Below are positions 48,808 through 57,490 of a DNA stretch of 64,000 nucleotides, in pieces. This stretch comes from JASHPR01 sp963833885. Lineage in GTDB: Bacteria > Actinomycetota > Actinomycetes > Streptosporangiales > Streptosporangiaceae. How positions within the stretch are numbered: position 1 is the stretch's first letter; every line of letters starts with the position of its first letter. The notes below the pieces were generated by a model that was not told the DNA's origin, did not search any database, and worked only from the letters and a program-made list of their open reading frames with translations. The DNA is taken from contig CAWHZU010000003.1 in the NCBI GenBank assembly GCA_963833885.1, forward strand, positions 129,923 through 193,922, written 5' to 3'. A program made the position numbers and the translations under genes.

Positions 48808-49544
48808 CAGTGGGCGGGTTTCTGAAAGCGTGCCTCAACGGACCGCGGGAGCCGTCGGAGCATCCGGCGCTGCCGGTGACGCCAGCCGAGATCGCGGCCG
48901 ACGCAGCGGCGGCGGTGGCCGCGGGCGCCGACGCGCTGCACATCCATCCCAAGGACGCGGCCGGGCACGACACGCTCGAGCCGGACGCGGTGGCGGCGGT
49001 GCTCGAGGCCGTGCGGGCCGCCGTGCCCCGCGTGCCGGTGGGGCTCACCACCGCGGCCCCGGCCGCGCCGGGACCCGCGGAACGGATCGAACTCGTGCGC
49101 GGCTGGACCGTGCGGCCGGACTTCGCGTCGGTGAACTGGCACGAGCCGGGGTCGCCGGAACTCGCCGAGACGCTGCTCGGCATAGGCGTGGGCGTGGAGC
49201 CCGGCCTGTGGCACCCCAGGGCGGTGTCGGCCTGGCAACTTTGGCCGCGCCGCATCGACAACGTCCGGATACTGCTCGAGATCACCGAGGACCTGCCGCC
49301 GGACGAGGCCGTCGCCGCGGCCCGGCGCCTGGTGGCCTCTCTCGGCCGCGACACCGAGGGCATCCCGGTGCTGCTGCACGGCGAGGGCACGTCGGCGTGG
49401 CCGGTGTTCGACGTGGCGGTCCGCGGGGGGCTGCAGGCCCGCATCGGCCTCGAGGACACCCTCGTGCTGCCCGACGGCTCGCCCGCCAGCGGCAACGCCG
49501 ACCTGGTTACGGCGGCGCGGGTCCTGATCGACGGAAGTGGCTGA
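48804..49544 (+). CDS. Beta-keto acid cleavage enzyme family (BKACE, DUF849)
   Basis: A 246-residue protein. FLKACLNGPREPSEHP at the N-terminus, DALHIHPKDAAG with the zinc-binding HIH near residue 46, VGLTTAAP, FASVNWHEPGSPEL and VLLHGEGTSAWPV match the BKACE family, which cleaves beta-keto acids with acetyl-CoA. It is shorter than the usual 275-300 residues. The ATG overlaps the FAD-subunit stop (ATGA). Substrate unknown; probably processes a product of the hydroxylase/amidohydrolase pathway. Confidence 0.85.
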   Translation: MTVGGFLKACLNGPREPSEHPALPVTPAEIAADAAAAVAAGADALHIHPKDAAGHDTLEPDAVAAVLEAVRAAVPRVPVGLTTAAPAAPGPAERIELVRGWTVRPDFASVNWHEPGSPELAETLLGIGVGVEPGLWHPRAVSAWQLWPRRIDNVRILLEITEDLPPDEAVAAARRLVASLGRDTEGIPVLLHGEGTSAWPVFDVAVRGGLQARIGLEDTLVLPDGSPASGNADLVTAARVLIDGSG

Positions 49545-50400
49545 CGGCGACGTCGCGGAACCCGCGTGCCGCCGCGGACAGGTAGGCGTCGCGGCGCCAC
49601 ACGATGCTCAGTGTGCGCTGACATCCGGGAGCGTCGAGGTGCAGCCAGGCGACCGGGGGGTCGGGCACCTGGCGTCCCATCCTGGGCAGCAGCCCGATGC
49701 CGACCCCGGCGCTGATCAGCCCGCGGATCGCGTAGGGTTCGTCGCCTTCGCAGGCGACGGCGGGCGGCTCGTGCCCGGACTCTGCGAACAGCCGGTCGGC
49801 CAGGGTCCGCTGCCAGTAGCCGGGGCGGGTGGTCACGAACGGCTCACCGGCCAGGTCCCCGATCGTGACCCGGCCGCGCCCGGCCAGCCGGTGCCCTGGC
49901 GGGACGCAGAGCAGTACCTCCTCGCTGAACAGCTCGGCCGATTCGAGCGCGCCCGCGCGCATCGGCTGTGAGGCGAAGCAGAGGTCGACCTCCCCGGCCT
50001 GGAGCTGCGCGGACATGACCGCGGCGGGCGACTGGCAGAGCCGGAAGCTCACGCCGGGGTGCTCGGCGAGGAAGGCCGCAGTGAGGTCGGTGACCGTGCG
50101 CAGCGTCTCGGCCGCCACGGCCACGCTGCCATGCGCCAGCCCGGCGGCGTCGTGCAGTTCGCTGCGGGCCTGGTCGAGCTCGCCGAGCGCGACAGCGACC
50201 CGAGCCAGGAACGCGGCGCCGAACCGGTTCAGCGTCACCCGCCGGCCGCGCCGGTCGAACAGCGCGACGCCGAGTTCGGCCTCCAGGCGGGCGATCGACC
50301 GGCTGAGCGCGGGCTGCGCCACGCGGAGTTCCTCGGCCGCGCGGCTCACGTGCTCGTGGCGGGCGACGGCCTGGAAGTAGCGCAGCTGCAGCAGGTCCAC
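49507..50400 (-). CDS. LysR family regulator
   Basis: A 297-residue LTTR. The N-terminal helix-turn-helix is clear (LLQLRYFQAVARHEHVSRAA, LRVAQPALSRSIARLE). The effector domain has AAGLAHGSVAVAAETLRT and ALESAELFSEEVLLCVP. A GTG start is used. It is divergent from the MFS gene across 90 bases and overlaps the BKACE gene 3' end by 38 bases on the other strand. It likely controls the MFS gene and perhaps neighbouring catabolic genes. Confidence 0.92.
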   Translation of the reverse strand: MDLLQLRYFQAVARHEHVSRAAEELRVAQPALSRSIARLEAELGVALFDRRGRRVTLNRFGAAFLARVAVALGELDQARSELHDAAGLAHGSVAVAAETLRTVTDLTAAFLAEHPGVSFRLCQSPAAVMSAQLQAGEVDLCFASQPMRAGALESAELFSEEVLLCVPPGHRLAGRGRVTIGDLAGEPFVTTRPGYWQRTLADRLFAESGHEPPAVACEGDEPYAIRGLISAGVGIGLLPRMGRQVPDPPVAWLHLDAPGCQRTLSIVWRRDAYLSAAARGFRDVAVSHFRRSGPAPP

Positions 50401-50490
50401 GGCGCTCCTGCCTTCTCATTCCTGTGAAGCATAAACATATCCAAAAATTGGTCTTGGACGGCATAAGCCTTCGTTCCTAGCGTGGTCTCC
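50401..50490. promoter_or_regulatory. LysR-MFS divergent promoter
   Basis: A 90-base AT-rich gap. CCAAAAATTGG is an imperfect T-N-A type dyad as seen in LysR recognition sites, located midway between the divergent genes. It likely contains both promoters and the LysR operator. Confidence 0.5.
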
Positions 50491-51921
50491 ATGACGGGCG
50501 TGAGTGAGGCGGCCGGCCGCCGGGCAGCCGCTCCGGCGGTGCTGGTGGCGGTGCTGGTGTTCCTGGCGGTGGAGTCCACGGCGGTGGCAAGCCTTGGCAC
50601 GCCGCTGCTGCCCACCGTCCAGCGGGACGACCACGTGTCGCTCGCCGCTTCGCAGTGGGCGCTCACGATCACGCTGCTCGCCGGGGCGGTCGCGACCCCG
50701 GTCATGGGGCGTCTCGGCGACGGGCGGCTGCGCCGCCAGACCACGCTGGGCGGCGTCGCGTTCATGCTGGCCGGCTGCACGGCGTCGGCGCTGCCCGGCG
50801 GTTTTGCCGTGTTCCTGGCCGGCCGGGCGCTGCAGGGTGCGGGACTTGGCCTGGTGCCCCTCGCCACAGCCGTGGCCAGGGACGACCTGCCCGCCGATCG
50901 TTCCCGGCCGACGATCGCGCTGATCGGCGTCACCACCGCTGCCGGGATCGGGATCGGCTACCCGCTCGTTGGGCTGCTCGCCGAGTACTTTGGCCTGGCC
51001 GCGCCGTTCTGGTTCGTCGCCGCGCTCAGCGCGCTGGCCCTGGCGGCCGGCGCGGCGGTGCTGCCGCCGAGCCCGCGCCGCGAGGCCCGGCTGGATCTCA
51101 CCGGTGCGCTCACCCTCGGGCTCGGGATCACCGGCCTGCTCCTGGCGCTCGCCGAGGGCCCGGTGTGGGGCTGGGCTTCCCCGGCCAGCCTTGGCTGCGC
51201 GGCGGCATCGGTGGGGCTGCTCGCCGGGTGGGCCGTCGCCGAGTTGCGGGCCAGCCGCCCGCTGATCAACCTGCGGCTGCTCCGGCACCGAAGCGTGCTC
51301 GCCGCGAACGTGACCGCCTTTCTGGTGGCCGTCGGCTTCTACCCGCTGGCGTCGCTGGTCGTCCGCTACGCGGCGACACCGCCCGGGGCCGGCTACGGCT
51401 TTGGGGCGTCGGTCGTCGTGGCCGGGCTGATGCTGACGCCGTTCTCGCTGGCCAGCTTCGCCGCCTCCAGGGTCGCCGGCCTGCTGGCCCGGCGCACCTC
51501 CGCCGAGCTGGTCGTGGCGGCGAGCTGCGTGCTGCTGATCGCCTCCATGGTCGCGTTCGGCTTCGCGCGCGGCGCGTACTGGCAGATCGTGGTGGCCATG
51601 GCGCTCGACGGCTTCGGCGTGGGCTGCGTGTACGCGGTCAACCCGCTGCAGATCACCGGTGGAGTGCCCGCCGCCGAGACCGGAAGCGCGATCAGTTTCT
51701 ATCAGCTGGTGCGCACCGTCGCGTACTCGCTGGGCAGCACGCTCAGCGCCACGGTGCTCGCGGGTTACCTCCCGCGTGGCCGGGTATTCCCGAGCGACGC
51801 CGGCTACAGCGCCGCCGCAGTGGTGTGCACGGCGGTGCTGGTCGCCGCGCTCGCGGCCAGCGCGCTGTTCGCGATCTGGCCGGACAGGCCGGCGGCGGCT
51901 GTAACCGCAGGTCGCCGGTGA
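50491..51921 (+). CDS. MFS transporter, drug:proton antiporter type
   Basis: A 476-residue membrane protein. VFLAVESTAVASLGTPLLPT is helix 1, VMGRLGDGRLRRQTTLGGV is the loop 2-3 motif, and ALQGAGLGLVPLATAVARD matches the DHA family pattern. PSSRR-type region PSPRREARLDLTGA follows. About 12-14 helices are expected. The ATG at 50491 is chosen; an in-frame GTG at 50482 is possible. It may import or export the substrate of the neighbouring catabolic enzymes. Its 3' end overlaps the C-terminal extension of the histidine-ammonia-lyase-like gene on the other strand. Confidence 0.88.
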   Translation: MTGVSEAAGRRAAAPAVLVAVLVFLAVESTAVASLGTPLLPTVQRDDHVSLAASQWALTITLLAGAVATPVMGRLGDGRLRRQTTLGGVAFMLAGCTASALPGGFAVFLAGRALQGAGLGLVPLATAVARDDLPADRSRPTIALIGVTTAAGIGIGYPLVGLLAEYFGLAAPFWFVAALSALALAAGAAVLPPSPRREARLDLTGALTLGLGITGLLLALAEGPVWGWASPASLGCAAASVGLLAGWAVAELRASRPLINLRLLRHRSVLAANVTAFLVAVGFYPLASLVVRYAATPPGAGYGFGASVVVAGLMLTPFSLASFAASRVAGLLARRTSAELVVAASCVLLIASMVAFGFARGAYWQIVVAMALDGFGVGCVYAVNPLQITGGVPAAETGSAISFYQLVRTVAYSLGSTLSATVLAGYLPRGRVFPSDAGYSAAAVVCTAVLVAALAASALFAIWPDRPAAAVTAGRR

Positions 51922-53494
51922 CGGCGGACACCGCGGCGGCGACCCGCCCGCCGCGCAGCAGGTCCTCGGCCGCGGCGAGTTCCGGCGCCAGGAAACGGTC
52001 CGAGCCCGGGCCCGGCACGGTCGTGCGCAGCTCGGCGACGGCTGCCGCGGTGGCCGGTGCGGGCTGCAGCGGGGCACGCAGGTCGATGCCGCGCGCCGCG
52101 ACGACCAGCTCGATGGCAAGGATGCGGCGCAGGTTCGCCAGCGCTGACCGCAGCTTGCGCGCCGCGCCCCAGCCCATGGACACGTGATCCTCCTGCATCG
52201 CCGAACTCGGGATCGAGTCGACGCTGGCCGGGGCCGCCAGCCGCTTGTTCTCGGCGACCATCGCGGCCTGGGTGTACTGCGCGATCATGAGGCCGGAGTC
52301 CACGCCGGGGTCGTCCGCGAGGAACGGCGGCAGGCCGCTCGAGCGCGCCGGGTCGAGCAGCCGGTCGGTGCGCCGCTCCGCGATCGAGCCGAGGTCGGCG
52401 GCCGCGATCGCGAGGAAGTCGAGCACGTACCCGACGGGCGCGCCGTGGAAGTTCCCGTTCGAGGTCACCCGCCCGTCGGGCAGCACGACGGGGTTGTCGA
52501 TCGCAGCGGCGAGCTCCCGCGCCGCGACGGTCTCGGCGTGCGCGATCGTGTCCCGCACCGCGCCGGTGACCTGCGGAGCGCAGCGCAGCGAGTACGCGTC
52601 CTGCACCCGGGTGTCGCCGTCCCGGTGCGAGGCCACGATCTGCGAGGACGCCAGCACCCGCAGCATGTTGTCCGCGCTCGCCGCCTGACCGGGATGCGGC
52701 CGCAGCGGAAGGTGCAGCTCGGGCAGGAATACCTGGTCGGTGCCGAGCAGAGCCTCGACGCTCATCGCGGCGATGACGTCGGCCGCGGTGCAGAGCGCGG
52801 CAAGGTCGGCACAGGCCATGATCAGCATGCCGAGCATGCCGTCGGTGCCGTTGATGAGCGCGAGCCCCTCCTTCGCCGCCAGGCGGACCGGGGTGATCCC
52901 GGCGCGGTCGAGGGCGACCCCTCCGGGCACCCTCTCGCCAAAGCGGGTGTCCGCCTCGCCCTCGCCGGTCAGTACGAGCGCGCAGTGCGCGAGCGGGGCA
53001 AGGTCCCCGCTGCAGCCCAGCGACCCGTGCTCGGGCACCACCGGGGTGATGCCCGCGTTCAGCACGGCCGCCAGCGTCTGCGCCACCACCGGCCGGATGC
53101 CGGTCCGGCCGGACGCGAGCGTCTTCAGCCGCAGGAACATCAGCGCCCGGACGACCTCGCGCTCGACCGGCTGGCCCGCGCCGGCGGCGTGCGAGCGGAT
53201 GAGGCTGAGCTGCAGCTTCGCGCGCAGGTCCGGGCTGATATGCCGGGTGGCGAGCGCCCCGAAGCCGGTGGAGATGCCGTAGGCGGGCGTCGGTGCCGCG
53301 GCGAGGTCCTCGACGACACTGCGCGAGGCGGCCATCGCGTCCAGTGCCGCGGGCGCGAGCCGGACCCGCGCGTCGCGTCTGGCGACCGCCAGCACGTCGT
53401 CGGCGGTGACCCCGGCGGGCCCGACCACTATTTCGTCGGCTATCTGGTCTGCCTCGGGCGCGGCGTCGGCGAGGACGGGCTCGGTCGCAGGCAT
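51743..53494 (-). CDS. Histidine ammonia-lyase-like enzyme (MIO family)
   Basis: A 583-residue aromatic amino acid ammonia-lyase. The MIO cofactor region is HGSLGCSGDLAPLAHCALVL near residue 148 with a Cys-Ser-Gly triad, the form common in actinobacterial HutH. YGISTGFGALATRHIS near 70 supplies the catalytic tyrosine, and SIPSSAMQEDHVSMG near 415 the C-terminal active-site part. The reaction would be histidine to urocanate and ammonia. Compared with about 510-520 residues for the family, it has a Pro/Arg-rich C-terminal tail that lies antisense to the MFS 3' end; no earlier stop exists. It starts about 10 bases after the MetE-like gene stop. Other hut genes are not present. Confidence 0.85.
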   Translation of the reverse strand: MPATEPVLADAAPEADQIADEIVVGPAGVTADDVLAVARRDARVRLAPAALDAMAASRSVVEDLAAAPTPAYGISTGFGALATRHISPDLRAKLQLSLIRSHAAGAGQPVEREVVRALMFLRLKTLASGRTGIRPVVAQTLAAVLNAGITPVVPEHGSLGCSGDLAPLAHCALVLTGEGEADTRFGERVPGGVALDRAGITPVRLAAKEGLALINGTDGMLGMLIMACADLAALCTAADVIAAMSVEALLGTDQVFLPELHLPLRPHPGQAASADNMLRVLASSQIVASHRDGDTRVQDAYSLRCAPQVTGAVRDTIAHAETVAARELAAAIDNPVVLPDGRVTSNGNFHGAPVGYVLDFLAIAAADLGSIAERRTDRLLDPARSSGLPPFLADDPGVDSGLMIAQYTQAAMVAENKRLAAPASVDSIPSSAMQEDHVSMGWGAARKLRSALANLRRILAIELVVAARGIDLRAPLQPAPATAAAVAELRTTVPGPGSDRFLAPELAAAEDLLRGGRVAAAVSAVTGDLRLQPPPACPARSRTARWPRARRPAPPCTPLRRRCSRRRSGIPGHAGGNPRAPWR

Positions 53495-53504
53495 CGGCGG
53501 CTCC

Positions 53505-54626
53505 TTAACCCCAGACATCCTGCGCGGTCTCCACGACCAGGCGGAGCTTGGCCACTTCCTGGTCGTAGCTGACCACGTTGCCCTCGACCGTGGAGGAGAA
53601 GCCGCACTGCGGCGACAGGCACAGCTGGTCGAGCGGCACGTACCGGGCGGCCTCGTCGATCCGGCGCTTGAGCGCGTCCTGGGACTCCAGCTCGCCCCGC
53701 TTCGTGGTCACCAGGCCGAGCACGACCATCTTTCCCTTGGGCACGAACCGCAGCGGCTCGAACCCGCCGGAGCGCTCGTCGTCGTACTCGAGGAAGAAGC
53801 CGTCCACGGCCAGCTCGCTGAACAGCGCCTCGGCGACGAAGTCGTATCCGCCCTCGGCCACCCAGGATGACCGGAAGTTCCCGCGGCACATGTGGGTGGT
53901 CACCGCCATGCTCGCTGGCTTGGCCGCGAGCGCTGTGTTGATCTGCCTGATGTACCGCAGGTGCAGGTGCTCGGCGTCCTCGCCGCGCTCAGCGATCTCG
54001 GCCCGCTGCGCGGGGTCGTTCAGGTAGGCCAGGCTGGTGTCGTCGAACTGCAGGTAGGTGCAGCCGAGGTCGCCGAGCAGGCGCACCTCTTGCGCGTAGG
54101 CGGCGGCCAGGTCGTTCCAGAACTCCTCCATGTCGCCATAGACGTCGGGATCGAGCACCGCGGGCCCGCCGCGGTAGTGCACCATGTTCGGCGAGGGGAT
54201 GGTCAGCTTCGGCGTCTGCGAGCTTGACGCCACCGACTGCAGGTACGTGAAGTCCTCGGCGAAGATCGTTTTCTCCAGCCGGATCTTGCTGTCGATGTGC
54301 AGCGCGGCCGGGGTGAACTCGATGGTGCCCGAGGCGTTGCGGAACCGCACGGCCATGTTGCCGGGGGCCTTGCTGACGCCGCCGATCTGGTAGATGAAGT
54401 CCATGTGCCAGGAAGCCCGGCGGAATTCGCCGTCGGTCACCGACTGCAGGCCGACCTCCTCCTGCATGGCCGCCACGTCGCGGATCGCCTGGTCCTCCAC
54501 GGCGTGCAGCTCTTCGGCGCTGATGCGGCCCGCCGCATAATCGTCCCTGGCCTGCAGCAGCCGCGGTGGCCGCAGCAGGCTGCCCACATGATCGGCGCGG
54601 AACGGCGGACTGGTGCGCGCTGTCAT
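53505..54626 (-). CDS. MetE-like cobalamin-independent methyltransferase-family protein
   Basis: A 373-residue protein resembling the C-terminal catalytic barrel of methionine synthase MetE. FRADHVGSLLRPPRLLQARD at the start, SVTDGEFRRASWHMDF, VTTHMCRGNFRSSW with the HxC zinc ligands, and LSPQCGFSSTVEGN with the third cysteine are visible. A good GGAGGAG precedes the ATG. Stand-alone MetE-C proteins often have non-methionine roles in actinobacteria. Together with the downstream ammonia-lyase it forms an operon; a link to methyl transfer in a catabolic route is possible. Confidence 0.85.
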   Translation of the reverse strand: MTARTSPPFRADHVGSLLRPPRLLQARDDYAAGRISAEELHAVEDQAIRDVAAMQEEVGLQSVTDGEFRRASWHMDFIYQIGGVSKAPGNMAVRFRNASGTIEFTPAALHIDSKIRLEKTIFAEDFTYLQSVASSSQTPKLTIPSPNMVHYRGGPAVLDPDVYGDMEEFWNDLAAAYAQEVRLLGDLGCTYLQFDDTSLAYLNDPAQRAEIAERGEDAEHLHLRYIRQINTALAAKPASMAVTTHMCRGNFRSSWVAEGGYDFVAEALFSELAVDGFFLEYDDERSGGFEPLRFVPKGKMVVLGLVTTKRGELESQDALKRRIDEAARYVPLDQLCLSPQCGFSSTVEGNVVSYDQEVAKLRLVVETAQDVWG

Positions 54627-54724
54627 GGCTCTCCTCCGTGCCGGTTCTGTCTTGCGGACGACATACGTGACCAAGAGTGTCACACCGCCGGCAGGTACAT
54701 TCCTCGCAGGTCGTTGCGTAATCG

Positions 54725-56173
54725 GTGCCGATCTTGATGGGAGCGCTGGTGGAGGATCTCTGCGCCAACGACGCGGTCACGCTGGCCGGAATGCTGCGCC
54801 GCCGGGAGGTGTCGGCTCGTGAGGTCATCGCCGCGCACATCGCACGGATCGAGGCCCTGGACGGGGCCGTCAACGCCGTGGTCACCGGGTGCTTCGATAC
54901 GGCGCTGGCCAAGGCCGCCGACGCGGACGCCGCGCTGGCCAGGGGACAAAGCACCGGGCTGCTGCACGGCCTGCCGGTGGCGCACAAGGACCTGTTCGAC
55001 ACCGCTGGCGTGCGAACCACCTATGGCTCCCCGCTGTTCGCTGAGAACGTGCCAAGCCGGGACGCCCTGGTCGTGCAGCGGATGTCCGCGGCGGGCGCGA
55101 TCAGCCTGGGCAAGACCAACGTGCCGGAGTTCGGCGCCGGCTCGCACACCGTCAATCCTGTGTTCGGCGCCACTCGCAACCCGTTTGACCTGACCAGGAG
55201 CGCGGGCGGCAGCAGCGGCGGCGCGGCGGCCGCCCTGGCGGCGCGGATGATCTGCCTGGCCGACGGCAGCGACCTCGGCGGCTCGCTGCGCAACCCGGCC
55301 AGCTTCTGCAACGTGGTCGGGCTGCGCCCGTCGCCCGGCCGCGTCCCCGACTGGCCATTCTCCGACGTGGCCGACGTGCTCGGCGTCGCTGGGCCGATGG
55401 CACGCACGGTCGCCGACGTCGCGCTGCTGCTGATGGTCCTGTCCGGCCCGGACCCCCGGGTGCCGCTGGCCCTCGACGCCGCGCCGCCAGTGGCCGAGCC
55501 GGATCAGATCGCGGGCCTGCTGGAACGCGACCTGCGGGGGGTCAGGGTCGGGTGGAGCGCCGACCTCGGCCTGCCGGTGGAGCCCGCGGTGCTGGAGACG
55601 CTCGCGCCCGCCCGGCAGCTGCTCGCCGACCTTGGTTGCGAGGTGATTGAGGCGGCCCCGGACCTGTCCGGCGCCGACTTTGTCTTCCGGACCTGGCGGG
55701 CCTTTCGGTTCGCGACCAACCTCGGCCCGCTGCTTCGCCAGCATTCCGGCCAGATCGGGCCGAACGTGACCTGGAACATCGAGCGCGGCCTCGAACTGAG
55801 CGTCGCCGACGTCGGCCGCGCGACCCTGTGGCAGGCCGCCCTGGCCGAGCGGGTCAGCGCGTTCTTCGACTCCTACGAGGTGCTCGCCTGCCCGGTTACT
55901 CAGGTCGTGCCGTTCGACGTGACCCTCGACTGGGTTCACGACATCGACGGCCATCCGCAGCACACGTACCTGGACTGGATGGCGTCTGCCTACCTGATCT
56001 CGGTCACCGGGCTCCCGGCGATGTCCGTCCCGGCCGGGTTCACCGCGGATGGCCTGCCGGTTGGGCTGCAGCTGGTCGGCCGCAGGCGCGCGGACTGGGC
56101 GCTGCTCGGCGTCGCGCGCGCGGTTGAGGCAGCCACCGGGCACGGCCGTACGGTCCCGCCGCTGCTGCGCTAG
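54725..56173 (+). CDS. Amidase signature family enzyme
   Basis: About 482 residues. GLPVAHKDLFDTAG near residue 85 holds the catalytic lysine, and RSAGGSSGGAAAALAARMI near 165 the Ser-cis-Ser-Ser triad, in the amidase signature. LADGSDLGGSLRNPASFC follows. The C-terminal end TGLPAMSVPAGFTADGLPVGLQL is complete. GTG at 54725 or ATG at 54737 are both possible starts. It likely cleaves an amide, perhaps from the same catabolic pathway; indole-acetamide hydrolase or formamidase activities cannot be told apart. It is divergent from the MetE-like gene by about 100 bases. Confidence 0.85.
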   Translation: MPILMGALVEDLCANDAVTLAGMLRRREVSAREVIAAHIARIEALDGAVNAVVTGCFDTALAKAADADAALARGQSTGLLHGLPVAHKDLFDTAGVRTTYGSPLFAENVPSRDALVVQRMSAAGAISLGKTNVPEFGAGSHTVNPVFGATRNPFDLTRSAGGSSGGAAAALAARMICLADGSDLGGSLRNPASFCNVVGLRPSPGRVPDWPFSDVADVLGVAGPMARTVADVALLLMVLSGPDPRVPLALDAAPPVAEPDQIAGLLERDLRGVRVGWSADLGLPVEPAVLETLAPARQLLADLGCEVIEAAPDLSGADFVFRTWRAFRFATNLGPLLRQHSGQIGPNVTWNIERGLELSVADVGRATLWQAALAERVSAFFDSYEVLACPVTQVVPFDVTLDWVHDIDGHPQHTYLDWMASAYLISVTGLPAMSVPAGFTADGLPVGLQLVGRRRADWALLGVARAVEAATGHGRTVPPLLR

Positions 56174-56772
56174 CCGCCAAGCTCAGTCTTCGCTGCGAGA
56201 TCCAGTGCCAGCGAGATCCATTCCGGCAGCTCGAGTTCGGCCCTTGCGGCGGCATCCCGCCACAGCTGCCTGCGCTCAGCCGATACGCGAAGCTGCACGG
56301 CGGACATCGCCAGCGGCCGCACGGCCGCGCCGTCGTCCCTATAGCAGCGAAGCTGGGCCCTGAGGTCATTTCTCGACCATCCGGATCGCTCGGCGCGCTC
56401 AAGCCAGAGATCCTGCTGATCCTCGGGCAGCGCGGCGACCTCGAGATGATGCTGGAAGCTCAGCCCATCCCGCCGGCGGGACGCATCGAAACGTCCGGCA
56501 ACCCACGCGTAATTGCGAAGCGTCTGGTACTCGAGTGAGGTTTCCTCGAGCGCGCGCTTATACCGGTCCGGGTACTTGTCCCGGCCGAAGCGCAGCCAGT
56601 CCCCGATCCACCATGCGGAGGCGTCGGAGATTATGTGGATCTGCTCGCCGATCTGCTTCCAGCTGTCGAGCGGGAGATTTTCAGGCAGCGACAACGCTGT
56701 GCGCTTGGTCAGCGCGATGCGGTCAACCCGCAGCCTTCCGTGCTGAGTTCTGGCTGCCTGCAATGACGACAT
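56170..56772 (-). CDS. LmbU family transcriptional regulator
   Basis: About 200 residues. TKRTALSLPENLPLDSWKQIG, ISDASAWWIGDWLRFG, DRYKRALEETSLEYQTLRNYAWVAGRFDASRRR (key residues LEYQTLRNYAWVA) and LSFQHHLEVAALPEDQQDLWL match the LmbU/NovE/HmrB family of antibiotic cluster regulators. The ATG at 56772 is chosen; a longer frame goes to 56862. The stop overlaps the amidase stop (CTAG). No antibiotic biosynthesis genes are adjacent, so its target is elsewhere or the gene has another role. Confidence 0.85.
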   Translation of the reverse strand: MSSLQAARTQHGRLRVDRIALTKRTALSLPENLPLDSWKQIGEQIHIISDASAWWIGDWLRFGRDKYPDRYKRALEETSLEYQTLRNYAWVAGRFDASRRRDGLSFQHHLEVAALPEDQQDLWLERAERSGWSRNDLRAQLRCYRDDGAAVRPLAMSAVQLRVSAERRQLWRDAAARAELELPEWISLALDLAAKTELGG

Positions 56773-56962
56773 AGCGCCCCCGATGCGCATGTGATGGTGA
56801 ACCGCACGTCGCGGCCCCCGAACCCCGTGCTCAATAGTGTGGCCTGACGCAGCCGCCCTCATAGGCGACTCAATGACGAAATAAGAGAAATTTGCGGTGA
56901 ACTAGTGCCGCGGCCGTGCCACGCCCCGGTCATGGCACGGCCGCAGCCGCTTTCGTTTCTCG

Positions 56963-57229
56963 TCACTGCCTTCCCGGGCCCCCGCTCCGCTCGTACCAGG
57001 GGAGGGCGTCGTCCGGGCGGGTGCCAGAAGCTGGATCGTCGTCGTGCTTGCGCACGTAGTGGCCGAGTATGACCCGGGCCAGCCAGGCGAACAGGCTGGG
57101 CGCCCTGCCGTGCTTGAGAGTCCAGTAACGCTCTTCCTGCCGGACCCCTATGGCGACCACGAAGGTGGCGACGAGGACCAGTCCGAACCCGACGACGGTG
57201 ATGAGCGCGAGTGTTCCGATGGCCAGCAT
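56963..57229 (-). CDS. Small membrane protein, hypothetical
   Basis: An 88-residue protein. LALITVVGFGLVLVATFVVAIGV is one N-terminal membrane segment (long hydrophobic stretch, key residues only), followed by a charged cytoplasmic tail with RYWTLKHGRAPSLFAWLARVILGHYVRKHDDD. GGAGG lies at correct distance before the ATG at 57229. It is flanked by non-coding stretches and stands alone. Function unknown. Confidence 0.6.
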   Translation of the reverse strand: MLAIGTLALITVVGFGLVLVATFVVAIGVRQEERYWTLKHGRAPSLFAWLARVILGHYVRKHDDDPASGTRPDDALPWYERSGGPGRQ

Positions 57230-57429
57230 GACCGATCCTCCTTGCCTTGCGGGGTCTGGTTTGGTTGCGGTGGGCTCCTTTCCGACAGCTAGACTGAGCC
57301 CTATGGACCCTGCCATCCCAACCTTTGGGTGATACTTATGGTCGCATCATCTTGGGCGAAAGACAACGGGATAAGGCCAAAAATTCTGATGGCCAGAATC
57401 ATCGGTATGATTCTCTAGCGCCCATTAGG

Positions 57430-57451
57430 CCCTGCCATCAGCATGGTAGGG
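57430..57451. terminator. Candidate terminator hairpin after the lipoprotein gene
   Basis: CCCTGCCAT-CAGC-ATGGTAGGG is a nine-base-pair stem with one mismatch and a four-base loop, about 40 bases beyond the lipoprotein stop on the minus strand. No T-run follows. The wider interval 57230-57490 has no gene. Confidence 0.35.
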
Positions 57452-57490
57452 ATAGGTTGGTACGACCCATCGAGTGCGCGGAAGCGCAGG

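Noticed and set aside
51743..53494. Complete histidine utilisation operon
   Set aside because: Only the ammonia-lyase is present; urocanase, imidazolonepropionase and formiminoglutamase are not in the window.
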